NCBI GenBank assembly: GCA_017481925.1
Contig: JAFUOK010000077.1
Span: 1-35,973 of the forward strand
Source of the DNA: Alistipes sp.
Lineage (GTDB): Bacteria; Bacteroidota; Bacteroidia; Bacteroidales; Rikenellaceae
Reading direction: 5' to 3'
Length of the DNA stretch: 35,973 bases
The notes below the pieces were generated by a model that saw only the letters and a list, made by a program, of their open reading frames with translations, had not been told where the DNA came from and searched no databases. The position numbers and the translations under genes are program-made. How positions within the stretch are numbered: position 1 is the stretch's first letter; each line of letters starts with the position of its first letter. Shown here one piece after another: positions 1 through 8,429 of this stretch.

Positions 1-42
1 AGAATGAGATTATGAATCATTAGGAATTTTTGTTCATATTAA

Positions 43-80
43 CAAAGGAGGTAGATTTCTTCTGAAATCTACCTCCTTTG
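43..80. terminator. perfect 17-bp hairpin, possible terminator
   Basis: Two perfectly complementary 17-nt arms (43-59 and 64-80) flank a TTCT loop. The distal sides carry only short T-rich runs, so it may be a bidirectional terminator for a gene outside the window or some other structural element. An 81-codon open frame on the minus strand (34-279) runs straight through this hairpin and resembles no family I know, so I do not call it a gene. The stretch 81-316 is AT-rich and otherwise shows nothing I can identify. Confidence 0.5.
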
Positions 81-316
81 CTATTAATATAACGTCATTC
101 CACATTTTCACTACTGATAACCTCTCTGATACAGATTTGAATGTAAGTGAAAATGATTGGAATCTACCTTTGTGTTTACATCCTTGATGATACTGACTAT
201 TCTTCATATCTATCAGTAAAGCATTATTCACAAAGGTTGATTGCCACGAATCTGCATATAATGCATACTGTATCAGCAATGCCCTAAAATGCAGATTCTC
301 GCAATGACTTAGTAAA

Positions 317-350
317 AACCCAGCAGATTACCGAAAGAATCTGCTGGGTT
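317..350. terminator. bidirectional intrinsic terminator
   Basis: A 13-bp perfect stem (317-329 with 338-350) has an 8-nt loop. It is followed by ATTTT on the plus strand and by TTTTT on the minus strand. It lies about 40 nt past the stop codon of the minus-strand membrane protein gene at 392-667 and probably ends that transcript. Confidence 0.75.
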
Positions 351-391
351 ATTTTAATAGCACATCATTTCAAGAATATTTATTTAAGGCT

Positions 392-667
392 CTACTCCTG
401 CTCTTTTATATCATAATAAACTTCAATATTAGCCTTTGTATATTCAGCTGACTCTACAAGTGTAACAAAACCTCTTATAAATGGCAAGTTAATTAGCAAT
501 GTAATCATAGAACTTACAAAAATGCCTACTCCCATATCTGTTACTCCTACTATAACCATAATTACTCCCGCAAGTAGTGCAATATAAGAAACAATCTTAA
601 AAAACTCACAAACCTTAATAATCTTCTTAGAGACTTCGTTATTAACACATAAAGATTTCTTTTCCAT
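392..667 (-). CDS. small two-helix membrane protein, function unknown
   Basis: A 91-residue protein I do not recognise. I start it at the second Met of the frame (MEKKSL, at 667) because the 11 residues before it are Asn/Tyr-rich and unlike a natural N terminus. There is a charged N-terminal tail of about 20 residues. Two hydrophobic segments follow, roughly residues 24-43 (YIALLAGVIMVIVGV) and 48-66 (GIFVSSMITLLINLPF), then a charged C-terminal tail with several Glu. There is no signal-peptidase site and no catalytic motif. The gene sits alone in an AT-rich kilobase, between a candidate structured RNA upstream and a terminator downstream. Base composition is clearly lower in GC than the genes after position 1050, which fits acquired or fast-evolving DNA. 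The coding call rests on length, hydrophobic pattern and the well-placed terminator. Confidence 0.55.
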   Translation of the reverse strand: MEKKSLCVNNEVSKKIIKVCEFFKIVSYIALLAGVIMVIVGVTDMGVGIFVSSMITLLINLPFIRGFVTLVESAEYTKANIEVYYDIKEQE

Positions 668-730
668 ATGATTATAATTTAAGTTAAACATTAGATACAT
701 TAATAATAACAGATGGCTACCGTTTAACTT

Positions 731-922
731 AAAAAAGAGAAGCGTGGATAATGCCTATTATTGAGAAGGTACGACCAAGCACCCATACGAACATAAGCAC
801 ACCCACGCCAAAGGCGTGAGCATTTAACGTGCCTATTGTGTGTTCGTAGTAATAATTTGGTCGTTTTACTCAATAACAACAATAGCCTAAATGCCATCTA
901 TAGAAACTACGTATTCCGCAGT
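731..922 (-). ncRNA. candidate 6S-like (Bacteroidales-1-type) structured RNA
   Basis: On the minus strand a TACCTTTG promoter (929-936) precedes about 190 nt that fold into one long interrupted hairpin and end in a T-run (731-736). Nested helices: 869-876 with 758-765, 857-864 with 771-778, 841-848 with 786-793, a 7-bp helix including a G.U pair just inside, and an apical CACGCC/GGCGTG hairpin (804-818). The G.U pair exists only in minus-strand RNA, which agrees with the promoter. Length, single long rod shape and stand-alone transcription match 6S RNA and the Bacteroidales-1 motif as I know them. The family name is inference; the structure is seen. No convincing open frame covers it. Confidence 0.55.
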
Positions 923-928
923 CCAATA

Positions 929-936
929 CAAAGGTA
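929..936 (-). promoter_or_regulatory. TAnnTTTG promoter box for the structured RNA
   Basis: Minus-strand TACCTTTG matches the Bacteroidota -7 consensus. A TTTG lies 24 nt upstream (961-964), a little further than the usual 19-21. Predicted start is near 922. Confidence 0.5.
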
Positions 937-1030
937 ACAAATATTTTTCTCTATATCGTTCAAAAAGAATAAAAAAATCTAAACCACGCAAATCACCTCT
1001 CATAATTATCGCTATTGACAAAAAAAAGAT

Positions 1031-1038
1031 TAAATTTG
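1031..1038 (+). promoter_or_regulatory. TAnnTTTG promoter box for the hydrolase-murF-ddl cluster
   Basis: TAAATTTG lies 15 nt before the ATG at 1053, which predicts a very short leader of about 8 nt. There is no good -33 TTTG at the normal spacing, only TTGAC at 1015-1019. The next genes follow closely, so this box may drive the whole run to 6043. Confidence 0.5.
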
Positions 1039-1052
1039 TATTCTGAGAGATT

Positions 1053-1826
1053 ATGGATAAATTCTTCACATACCAATCACTGCGCCTGCACTACACCGAC
1101 TGCGGCGAGGGGCACCCTATCCTGCTGCTGCACGGCTGGGGTTGCAACGCCGACACCTTCAACGCCGTACGCCCCTTTCTGGAAGCGAGGTTTCGTGTCT
1201 TGACCGTAGATTTTGCAGGCTTTGGGCAGAGTGATGAGCCCAAGGAAGCGTGGGGCGTCGAGGAGTACACCCGTTCGGTGGAGGCATTGGCCAAGGCCGA
1301 GGGTGTGGAGAACCCTATCCTTATAGGCCACTCATTTGGCGGTCGTGTATCGATAGTATATGCCTCACGCAACAAGGTGCAGAAGGTTATATTAGTCGAT
1401 GCGGCAGGCGTAAAGCCCCGTCGCTCACTTTCCTACTACCGCAAGGTATATACCTTCAAGTTGATCAAACGCCTACTGCCTCTGGTTGTGGGCAAGGTAC
1501 GTGCCGAGGAGATTATCGAAAAGCGTCGCGCCAAGGCTGGTTCGTCAGACTACTCGCAGGCTACGCCTATGATGCGCCGAGTGCTGTCGAAGGTTGTAAA
1601 TGAAGACCTATGCCACCTGATGCCTCACATCAAAGCCCCCACCCTGCTCTTTTGGGGTGAGCGAGACACGGCAACACCCCTTGCGGATGCAAAGCGGATG
1701 GAGAAGTTGATTCCCGATGCAGGACTTGTGACGGTTGCGGGGGCCGGGCACTTCTCATTTTTGGAGAATACCCCTCTGTTCCTGCGTGTGGCGGAGAGTT
1801 TCCTAAGTAAAGAGATGAAAAAGTAG
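1053..1826 (+). CDS. alpha/beta-hydrolase fold protein
   Basis: A 257-residue cytosolic protein with a complete alpha/beta-hydrolase core. The oxyanion-hole LLHGWG is at residues 25-30, the nucleophile elbow GHSFGG puts the serine at 94, a WGERDT turn offers the acid at about Asp205, and the catalytic His is about 233 in GAGHFSF. Length is normal and there is no signal peptide. The substrate cannot be read from sequence. The frame ends one base before a membrane-anchored MurF-like ligase, which is followed by a D-Ala-D-Ala ligase. That layout suggests a role in cell-wall precursor metabolism, such as hydrolysis of an ester or amide in a peptidoglycan intermediate, but this is inference from neighbours only. 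Similarity is strongest to generic esterase and haloperoxidase-like hydrolases, a catch-all group. Confidence 0.88.
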   Translation: MDKFFTYQSLRLHYTDCGEGHPILLLHGWGCNADTFNAVRPFLEARFRVLTVDFAGFGQSDEPKEAWGVEEYTRSVEALAKAEGVENPILIGHSFGGRVSIVYASRNKVQKVILVDAAGVKPRRSLSYYRKVYTFKLIKRLLPLVVGKVRAEEIIEKRRAKAGSSDYSQATPMMRRVLSKVVNEDLCHLMPHIKAPTLLFWGERDTATPLADAKRMEKLIPDAGLVTVAGAGHFSFLENTPLFLRVAESFLSKEMKK

Positions 1827-1827
1827 T

Positions 1828-3381
1828 ATGCTGATCGAAAACATTATATTCTGGCCGTTGTACATCGCCCTGTGGGCAGCCGTGGTGCGCTACGATGTGC
1901 ATATGTTCCAGCACAACTCATACCGCGTGGATCGCTATGCACGTTGGTTTACGTCGGGGCATAAGTTTCTGCGAGCAGCAGTTATTGCCGCCCTTGCGTT
2001 GATATGCTTTATAGGAAATCCCGTCTTTTGGGGGTTCTCGGCGGTCTTTATGGCTGTGATGGCGTGGCGTGAGTTCCGCACCGTGTACAAGAAGCCTATT
2101 GTCTATACGATGCGAGTAAAGCGTATGTTCCTTTCGGCTGGGCTTCTGTCCGCAGCAGTGATTGCGGTGGCACTATGCTTTGCCCCGAAGTATGCCCCTG
2201 CGGTGGCGCTGGCGCTCTTGGCGATGCCCGTGGTAATGCTCCTGGCCAATGTGATAAATATGCCGTTGGAGGCGGCTATCTCGCGCTGGTACTACAACGA
2301 CGCAAAGCGTATCCTGCGTTCGATGCCCGACCTGAAGATTATCGGCGTGACGGGTAGTTTTGGCAAGACCTCTACGAAACACTACCTCTACCGCATCCTC
2401 TCGGAGCGATATAATGTGCTGATGACACCCGGCAACTTCAACACTACGTTGGGCGTGATTCGCACCATCAGAGAGCACCTGAAGCCTCATCATCAGATAT
2501 TCATCGTCGAGATGGGTGCCAAGCAGGTGGGCGATATACGTGAGATCTGCGAGTTGGTGCACCCTTCGATTGGCGTGGTGACGGCCGTAGGTGAGATGCA
2601 CCTCGAAACATTCGGCTCGCTGGAGAATGTGCGCCGCACGAAGTTCGAGCTCATTGACTCGCTGCCCGCGGATGGCGTGGCGGTGGTAAATCTCGACTCG
2701 GAGCCCATAGCAAAGGCTACACTTCAGACCTCTCGCACGATTGGCTACGGAGTGGAGAATGCGAAGGCTGAATATCAGGCCCTGCAGGTGGATTATTCGC
2801 CCGCGCAGACAACATTCTCCGTTCGCAAGGGCGAGACCGAGAGTGAGGGCTATGCTACCCATCTGGCAGGCCGTGGCAATATACTCAATCTCTTGGCGGC
2901 CATAGCCGTAGCGGATATATTCGGTATAAGCGAGGCGTTGCAGAAGCGAGCCATACGACAGATTGAGCAGATCGAGCATCGCCTGAGCATTAAACATACG
3001 GGCACCGTGACCATCATCGACGATGCCTACAACTCCAACCCCGCAGGTGCTGCGATGGCACTCGAGGTGTTGCGTGAGTTCAACCGTTCAGAGGGTGCTC
3101 GCCGCATAGTGGTAACGCCCGGCTTTGTGGAGATGGGCGAGAGCCAATACCGCAACAACCGCGAGTTAGGACGTCAGATAGCCCTTTCGGCCGACATAGC
3201 CGTGGTGGTCAATCGCACCAACCGCGATGCGATAGTAGAGGGTTTGCGTGAGGCGGAGTTTGAACAGCAGAACATCGTGCAGGCAGACTCCTTTGCCGAG
3301 GCTTCGGCATTCCTTGCTGGGACGATGCGCGTGGGCGACATAGTTTTGTATGAGAACGATCTGCCCGACTCATTTAAGTAG
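1828..3381 (+). CDS. membrane-anchored MurF-like Mur ligase
   Basis: A 517-residue Mur ligase of the MurF type. MurF joins D-Ala-D-Ala to UDP-MurNAc-tripeptide using ATP. The ATP loop GVTGSFGKTST is at residues 173-183, the VEMGA motif at about 227-231, and the MurF-typical DDAYNSNP at 398-405 opens the C-terminal domain. What is odd is the N terminus: instead of the usual UDP-sugar-binding domain, residues 1-145 hold four or five hydrophobic helices (about 5-20, 49-75, 101-119, 123-143), and the ATPase domain begins almost directly after. It may therefore act at the membrane, perhaps on a lipid-linked substrate, or be a paralogue of a conventional MurF elsewhere. It starts 1 nt after the hydrolase stop and is followed 23 nt later by a Ddl ligase, so co-expression is very likely. 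Family call firm, substrate uncertain. Confidence 0.85.
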   Translation: MLIENIIFWPLYIALWAAVVRYDVHMFQHNSYRVDRYARWFTSGHKFLRAAVIAALALICFIGNPVFWGFSAVFMAVMAWREFRTVYKKPIVYTMRVKRMFLSAGLLSAAVIAVALCFAPKYAPAVALALLAMPVVMLLANVINMPLEAAISRWYYNDAKRILRSMPDLKIIGVTGSFGKTSTKHYLYRILSERYNVLMTPGNFNTTLGVIRTIREHLKPHHQIFIVEMGAKQVGDIREICELVHPSIGVVTAVGEMHLETFGSLENVRRTKFELIDSLPADGVAVVNLDSEPIAKATLQTSRTIGYGVENAKAEYQALQVDYSPAQTTFSVRKGETESEGYATHLAGRGNILNLLAAIAVADIFGISEALQKRAIRQIEQIEHRLSIKHTGTVTIIDDAYNSNPAGAAMALEVLREFNRSEGARRIVVTPGFVEMGESQYRNNRELGRQIALSADIAVVVNRTNRDAIVEGLREAEFEQQNIVQADSFAEASAFLAGTMRVGDIVLYENDLPDSFK

Positions 3382-3404
3382 AAAACGATAAACAAACTAT
3401 ACAG

Positions 3405-4619
3405 ATGAAGACAAAAATCAACGTAGGTGTAATCTTCGGTGGCCGTTCGGTCGAGAACGAGATCTCGGTACTCACAGCCATACAGGCTATGGAGGCCATC
3501 AACACCGAGAAGTACGACATCACACCCATATACATCACCAAGGAGGGTCGCTGGTACACGGGCGAGGCCCTGCGTCAGAGTCAGAACTACAAGAATATGG
3601 AGCAGCTCTACTCTTCGTGCGAGGAGGTATATCTGCGCCCCATATATGGCGACAACCACCTCTACAAGGTGCGCCGTCCGTTGTTCGGCAGCGACGTAGT
3701 GACTACACTCGACGTTATCCTGCCCGCCCTGCATGGCACCAACTGCGAGGATGGTTCATTCCAGGGCACAATCGAGATGACAGGTATCCCCTACGCAGGT
3801 TGCAACGTGCTGGCGTCGGCCAACGGCATGGATAAGATCACGATGAAGATGGTGCTTGCAGCGAGTGGCATACCTGTGATTGACTATGTATGGTTCTCCG
3901 ACAAGGAGTGGTTCGACAAAGAAGAGGCCACAATAGAGCGTATTGAGCGTACGCTCTCATATCCCGTCATCGTGAAGCCTGCCGACTCGGGTTCAAGCGT
4001 AGGTATCAAGGCCGTGCACAACCGCGAGGAGTTGCGTGAGGCGGTGGAGAATGCCATATCGTACTCAAAGCGCATCATCGTCGAGCACCTGGTCGAGCAA
4101 CTCAAGGAGATCAACTGCTCTGTCCTGGGTAACTACTACGAGTGCGAGGCATCGGTATGCGAGGCTCCCATTCGCAGCGGCGAGATCCTGAGTTATGAAG
4201 ATAAGTATCTGGGCGGAGGTAAAGGTGGTGCCAAGGGTGGCGTGAAGGAGTCACGAGGTATGCACTCAACGGTGCGCGAGATACCCGCCCGACTGCCCGA
4301 AGAGCAGACTACGTTCATCCGCACCAAGGCCGTGGAGACCTTCAAGGCGCTGGCGTGCGACGGCGTGGCCCGCATCGACTTTATGATTGATGAGAGCGAC
4401 GGCAAGATATATGTGAATGAGATAAATACTATTCCCGGCTCTTTATCGTTCTATTTATGGGAGGCTACAGGTTTAAGCTTCGAGAATCTGGTTGAGCGAT
4501 TGATCGAGATAGCCTTCTCGCGTAAGCGCGACTCGTCGTTCAAAACCACAAGCTACAAGGAGAATATCTTCAACTACTCGTTAGGCGGAGCGAAAGGCGC
4601 AAAGGGCACAAAGCGATAA
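3405..4619 (+). CDS. ddl: D-alanine--D-alanine ligase family protein
   Basis: A 404-residue ATP-grasp ligase that makes the D-Ala-D-Ala dipeptide consumed by MurF. Visible family marks: N-terminal VIFGGRSVENEIS, LPALHGTNCEDGSFQG (usually HGxxGEDGxxQG), the ATP-binding VKPADSGSSVG, the DKY region of the omega loop, RIDFM and NEINTIPGS at the metal site. At about 400 residues it is longer than typical Ddl (300-360). The extra length includes a Gly/Lys-rich stretch after DKYLGGG in the omega-loop area and a low-complexity tail ending in KGTKR. Changes in the omega loop can alter the second substrate (D-Ala, D-Ser or D-Lac), so strict D-Ala use is not certain. It directly follows the MurF-like ligase, making a plausible two-step supply unit for the stem-peptide terminus. 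Confidence 0.9.
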   Translation: MKTKINVGVIFGGRSVENEISVLTAIQAMEAINTEKYDITPIYITKEGRWYTGEALRQSQNYKNMEQLYSSCEEVYLRPIYGDNHLYKVRRPLFGSDVVTTLDVILPALHGTNCEDGSFQGTIEMTGIPYAGCNVLASANGMDKITMKMVLAASGIPVIDYVWFSDKEWFDKEEATIERIERTLSYPVIVKPADSGSSVGIKAVHNREELREAVENAISYSKRIIVEHLVEQLKEINCSVLGNYYECEASVCEAPIRSGEILSYEDKYLGGGKGGAKGGVKESRGMHSTVREIPARLPEEQTTFIRTKAVETFKALACDGVARIDFMIDESDGKIYVNEINTIPGSLSFYLWEATGLSFENLVERLIEIAFSRKRDSSFKTTSYKENIFNYSLGGAKGAKGTKR

Positions 4620-4660
4620 ATAAGTGTGCAAACAAGTATAACCTACTAAAACCCACAGTT

Positions 4661-5452
4661 ATGAAACGATTGATTTTAGCATTTGCGATGGCGTTCACAC
4701 TCTCATCGTGTGGCGTTGGCTACTATGTCTATGACACTCCGGCGCCCGTAACCGGTTCTATCAATATCTCGTTGCAACCATCGTGGGGCCCAGCGGGTTA
4801 TGACTATGCGATGTATTACTACTTCCCCGAGTTCAACTTCTACTACGATGTTGAGCGTGCCATGTTCCACTACCTGAACTATGGCCGTTGGGTATCGGCA
4901 AAGGTGCTGCCGCACGGTCGTCACTTCCCCACCGACCTGCATCGCTACTACAAGGTTGTCATCAACCACCGCAACCCGTGGCACTACAACCGTCAGCACA
5001 AGAATCAGTACAAGCACTACAAGGGGGTCTATAACCAGCGCAACCTGCGTGACGTGAGAGGTAACGGCTACTACCAGAACAATCCTCGCACCGAATCGCC
5101 GCGCCGCATACACTACCAGAACTCTACACCCTCGCGCAACAACAACACAACGATGCTGCCGCAGGGCAACCCCAATCGTGGTCAGGGTTCACGTGGCAAC
5201 GTAGGCCAGGGCACAACCAACCGCGGGCAGGGCAACATCGCGCGTCCGAGTGGCAACTCACGCAACAACTCGTCAGGTAACGTGCGCCCGGGTAATAACT
5301 CGTCGCGTAACAACTCCTCGGGCAACGTACGCCCCGGCAATCAGGGCTCGTCACAGAAGGGCAACACAGGCTCAAAGAGCAGTACAAATAGCCGTAACTC
5401 GTCATCACAATCCTCATCGGGTTCACGTTCTACGGGTTCACGCGGCAGATAA
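4661..5452 (+). CDS. predicted lipoprotein with Asn/Gly/Ser-rich repeat tail
   Basis: A 263-residue protein of unknown function. A short signal ends in the lipobox LSSCG, with Cys17 as the likely lipidated residue. Residues of about 30-130 are rich in Tyr, His and aromatic pairs (YYYFPEFNFYYD, HRYYKVVINH) and look like a compact folded domain. From about residue 145 the sequence becomes low-complexity Asn/Arg/Gly/Ser/Gln, with NRGQG units and a 12-residue unit RNNSSGNVRPGN present twice (DNA 5261-5296 and 5306-5341, 45-bp spacing). The basic, disordered tail could bind polyanions such as cell wall or nucleic acid; that is speculation. It lies 41 nt after ddl and 24 nt before a beta-barrel gene, so it is probably transcribed with them and placed in the envelope. 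Confidence 0.8.
   Translation: MKRLILAFAMAFTLSSCGVGYYVYDTPAPVTGSINISLQPSWGPAGYDYAMYYYFPEFNFYYDVERAMFHYLNYGRWVSAKVLPHGRHFPTDLHRYYKVVINHRNPWHYNRQHKNQYKHYKGVYNQRNLRDVRGNGYYQNNPRTESPRRIHYQNSTPSRNNNTTMLPQGNPNRGQGSRGNVGQGTTNRGQGNIARPSGNSRNNSSGNVRPGNNSSRNNSSGNVRPGNQGSSQKGNTGSKSSTNSRNSSSQSSSGSRSTGSRGR
5261..5341 (+). repeat. 36-bp in-frame repeat, two copies
   Basis: Units at 5261-5296 and 5306-5341 encode the same 12 residues with many synonymous differences, so the protein repeat is maintained even though the DNA copies have drifted. It is part of the low-complexity tail of the lipoprotein. Confidence 0.75.
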
Positions 5453-5476
5453 TACTAACCTAAAAATTGATTTGAG

Positions 5477-6043
5477 ATGAAACGACTACTACTTATTTTT
5501 GCTATGGCGTGCATCGCGGTGCAGGCCTCGGCGGGTGTTATCCCCAAGTTTAAGTTTGGAGTAAAGGCCGGTCTGGACTACCAGAGTAACAACTTCAACG
5601 ACCGCATCAAAGACCTCGACTTCGAGTCAAGCACAGGCTGGTTTGCAGGTGTGCAGGGCGATTTGACGTGGGCAGGTTTCGGTATTCACCCCGAGATTAT
5701 CTTCTCGCACAACGCCTTCGACGTGGCGGGTGATGCTGGCAAGGTGAAACTGAATAAGGTGGATATACCCATCCTGTTGCAGTATCGTCTGCTCGGAGTG
5801 CTGGCTTTGCAGGCAGGACCTACGTTCTGCGTGATGACCAACACCGATGGTAACTTCGGTGGCGTGGAGTGGGACTTCAAGCGCCCCACAATCGGCTATG
5901 CCGTAGGTGCCGAGGTACGCATCTGGAAGTTGGGTGTATCGGCCCGTTACAACGGCTCATTCAAGCGTAGCGAGGTGTTGGGTTACACCACAGGAAAGAA
6001 CAAGATTGACACATTCCAGTTGGGTGTAGGATTCTATTTCTAA
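5477..6043 (+). CDS. outer-membrane beta-barrel protein, PorT-like family
   Basis: A 188-residue protein with an N-terminal signal peptide (MKRLLLIFAMACIAVQASA, cleavage after ASA). It then alternates polar and aromatic residues through about eight short strands, and it ends in GVGFYF, whose terminal Phe is the usual outer-membrane barrel signal. It fits the small eight-strand barrel group called porin family or PorT in Bacteroidota (outer membrane protein beta-barrel domain). Function in this group is mostly unknown; PorT itself is linked to type IX secretion, but that cannot be claimed here. The gene is 24 nt after the lipoprotein gene and is followed by a strong terminator, so it closes the cluster that begins at 1053. 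Confidence 0.85.
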   Translation: MKRLLLIFAMACIAVQASAGVIPKFKFGVKAGLDYQSNNFNDRIKDLDFESSTGWFAGVQGDLTWAGFGIHPEIIFSHNAFDVAGDAGKVKLNKVDIPILLQYRLLGVLALQAGPTFCVMTNTDGNFGGVEWDFKRPTIGYAVGAEVRIWKLGVSARYNGSFKRSEVLGYTTGKNKIDTFQLGVGFYF

Positions 6044-6060
6044 CCGCTGACATACTAATA

Positions 6061-6099
6061 AAAAAGGAGGCCGCCCTTTCGGGACAGCCTCCTTTTTTT
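6061..6099. terminator. bidirectional terminator between convergent genes
   Basis: An 11-bp GC-rich stem (6061-6071 with 6087-6097) has A-runs on one side and T-runs on the other. It lies between the barrel gene (+) and glpF (-) and serves both. Confidence 0.88.
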
Positions 6100-6111
6100 A
6101 TTTACTACATA

Positions 6112-6852
6112 TTAGAAGTTATATACTGCAACATAAGCCAATGCCGCCAGCGCAGCACCTGTAAGCGGGCCAAGGATAGGTACCCAGCTGTAGCCCCAGC
6201 CGCTTGAGCCCTTACCCTTGATAGGAAGCAGAGCGTGAGCGATACGAGGACCGAGGTCACGTGCAGGGTTCAGGGCATAACCCGTAGTACCACCGAGTGA
6301 CATACCTACAGCAACGATCAACATCGCTGTGGGGAAGCTTGCCAGACCACCCATACCTACGGCGGGAGTATTCTCCGCATTGCCGATAGCCAGGATGACA
6401 AAGATCAGGAGCATTGTAGCCACCACCTCGCAGAAGAAGTTACGACCCTTATTCTCGATGGCGGGGATGGTACAGAAGATACCGAGCTTAGTAGCCGGGT
6501 CGTCGGTGATATCGAAGTGATCCTTATAATAAAGGTACACCAGCGTTGCACCGCAGAATGCGCCGAGCATCTGTGCTACGATATATCCAGCAACGTGTGC
6601 CCACGGGAATGTACCCGCAACGGCAAAGCCGAGTGTCACGGCAGGGCTGAGGTGTGCGCCCGAATAAGGCCCTGCGATAAGCACACCGCTCATCACGGCC
6701 AGACCCCACGCCAGCGTGATGACGATCCAACCTGCGTTATTACCCTTTGTTCCCTTCAAGGTGTTGTTGGCAACGACTCCGTCGCCCATCAGAATGAGTA
6801 CCATCGTACCGATGAACTCAAACAAGCATTGTGTAAAAAAAGGTGTCTCCAT
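6112..6852 (-). CDS. glpF: glycerol facilitator (MIP/aquaglyceroporin family)
   Basis: A 246-residue inner-membrane channel of the major intrinsic protein family with six predicted helices and two half-helix loops. The second loop has the normal ALNPARDLGPR, where the Asp after NPAR marks glycerol channels rather than water-only aquaporins. The first loop reads SGAHLSPAVT, so the first of the two conserved NPA motifs is SPA (codon AGC where Asn would be AAC). That position normally caps the pore helix, so conductance or selectivity may differ. The gene starts 15 nt downstream of the glycerol kinase stop, the classic glpK-glpF pair: uptake followed by phosphorylation that traps glycerol. It ends just before a terminator shared with the opposing barrel gene. 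Confidence 0.93.
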   Translation of the reverse strand: METPFFTQCLFEFIGTMVLILMGDGVVANNTLKGTKGNNAGWIVITLAWGLAVMSGVLIAGPYSGAHLSPAVTLGFAVAGTFPWAHVAGYIVAQMLGAFCGATLVYLYYKDHFDITDDPATKLGIFCTIPAIENKGRNFFCEVVATMLLIFVILAIGNAENTPAVGMGGLASFPTAMLIVAVGMSLGGTTGYALNPARDLGPRIAHALLPIKGKGSSGWGYSWVPILGPLTGAALAALAYVAVYNF

Positions 6853-6867
6853 ATCTTTTGTTTAAGG

Positions 6868-8355
6868 TTAATTACTCTTTAGCGTACGGCGCACTGCATC
6901 GTGCCAGCCATCAATAGCCGTCTGTGCAGCATCACGATCCATCTCGGGCTTAAACTCACGCTCGGCCTGCCACTGCTCACGAATCTCCTCCAGGCTTGAC
7001 CAATAACCCACGGCCAGACCTGCAAGGTAAGCCGCTCCAAGTGCCGTAGTCTCGGTAACCTGGGGACGAATAACACGCGTATTCAAAACATCCGACTGGA
7101 ACTGCATCAACAGATTGTTGCGTGCCGCACCGCCATCGACCTTCAGCTCCGTAAGCTGAATGCCTGCATCACGCTGCATAGCATCAACGATATCGAGAGT
7201 CTGGTAGGCAATACCCTCCAGCGCTGCTCGAGCGATATGTGCCGCCGTGGTGCCTCGGCTGATGCCACTGATGCTACCACGAGCATACTGATCCCAATAG
7301 GGAGCGGCCAAGCCCGTCAGCGCCGGGACAAAATATACACCTCCCGTATCGGGTACAGACTCTGCCAAAGCCTCCACCTCGCTCGACGACGAGATAACGC
7401 CCAGACCGTCACGCAACCACTGCACAACAGAGCCTCCGACGAAGATACTACCCTCCAAAGCGTAATTGACCTTATCGCCAATCTTCCACGCAACCGTCGT
7501 TAGGAGATTATTCTTCGAGTCGATAGGACGCTCGCCGCTATTCATCAGTAGGAAGCAACCCGTGCCGTAGGTGTTCTTCACCGCACCAGGCTCCACGCAC
7601 ATCTGACCAAAGAGCGCCGCCTGCTGATCGCCAGCAATACCTGCGATGGGGATATTATCGGCAAAGATCGTTGCACTGGTCGAGCCATAGACCTCGCTTG
7701 ACGAGCGCACCTCAGGCATCATCGACAAGGGAATATCGAACAGACGGAGCAGATCCTCATCCCACTTGAGGGTGTGGATATTAAAGAGCATCGTGCGCGA
7801 TGCGTTACTTACATCCGTGACGTGGACCTCGCCCTTGGTGAGGCGCCAGATAAGCCACGTATCAACCGTACCGAACATCAACTTACCCTGCTCGGCACGC
7901 TCACGTGCGCCCTCAACGTTATCCAGGATCCACTTAACCTTCGTGGCACTGAAATATGCATCGATGATAAGACCCGTGCGTGAGCGGATAAACTCCGTAT
8001 GACCGGCCTCCTTCAAGCTGTCGCAATACTCCGAGGTGCGACGATCCTGCCATACGATGGCGTTATAGATAGGCTCCTCGGTCTCGCGATCCCACACAAT
8101 GGTGGTCTCACGCTGGTTGGTAATACCGATAGCGGCAATGTCCGCCGGTGCAATATCCATCGATGTGAGGGCTTCGGCCATAACCGATGCCTGCGATGAC
8201 CATATCTCATTGGGGTCGTGCTCAACCCATCCCGAACGGGGAAAGTGCTGCGTGAACTCACGCTGTGCCATAGAACGGATCTGACCCTGCTGGTCGAAGA
8301 CTATCGCTCGTGAGCTGCTGGTGCCCTGGTCGAGCGAAAGAATGTATTTTTCCAT
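6868..8355 (-). CDS. glpK: glycerol kinase
   Basis: A 495-residue FGGY-family kinase that converts glycerol and ATP to glycerol 3-phosphate. The start is marked by the phosphate-binding [11 protein letters not shown]. Further family signatures are [13 protein letters not shown], the glycerol-binding [30 protein letters not shown], and the C-terminal [16 protein letters not shown]. Length equals that of characterised GlpK enzymes and no key residue is missing. It is the first gene of a two-gene operon with glpF. A complete promoter (TTTG, 19-nt spacer, TAAATTTG) lies upstream at 8430-8460, giving a leader of about 70 nt. The leader contains a small GC-rich inverted repeat (CTCGCGGTG region) but nothing I recognise as a riboswitch. 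Confidence 0.97.
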   Translation of the reverse strand: MEKYILSLDQGTSSSRAIVFDQQGQIRSMAQREFTQHFPRSGWVEHDPNEIWSSQASVMAEALTSMDIAPADIAAIGITNQRETTIVWDRETEEPIYNAIVWQDRRTSEYCDSLKEAGHTEFIRSRTGLIIDAYFSATKVKWILDNVEGARERAEQGKLMFGTVDTWLIWRLTKGEVHVTDVSNASRTMLFNIHTLKWDEDLLRLFDIPLSMMPEVRSSSEVYGSTSATIFADNIPIAGIAGDQQAALFGQMCVEPGAVKNTYGTGCFLLMNSGERPIDSKNNLLTTVAWKIGDKVNYALEGSIFVGGSVVQWLRDGLGVISSSSEVEALAESVPDTGGVYFVPALTGLAAPYWDQYARGSISGISRGTTAAHIARAALEGIAYQTLDIVDAMQRDAGIQLTELKVDGGAARNNLLMQFQSDVLNTRVIRPQVTETTALGAAYLAGLAVGYWSSLEEIREQWQAEREFKPEMDRDAAQTAIDGWHDAVRRTLKSN

Positions 8356-8429
8356 AGTTTAATGTTTTAGGTTCAGTTGGAAGAACGTCACCGCGAGAGC
8401 GAATATTATTATCACAGCAACAATTCATA

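Noticed and set aside
34-279. 81-codon open frame on the minus strand
   Set aside because: Runs through a perfect 17-bp hairpin, resembles no family, and has no promoter or partner; probably chance in AT-rich DNA.
2173-2997. Long minus-strand frame (274 codons) opposite the MurF-like gene
   Set aside because: Antisense shadow of a clear gene; composition rich in His, Arg and Leu as such shadows are.
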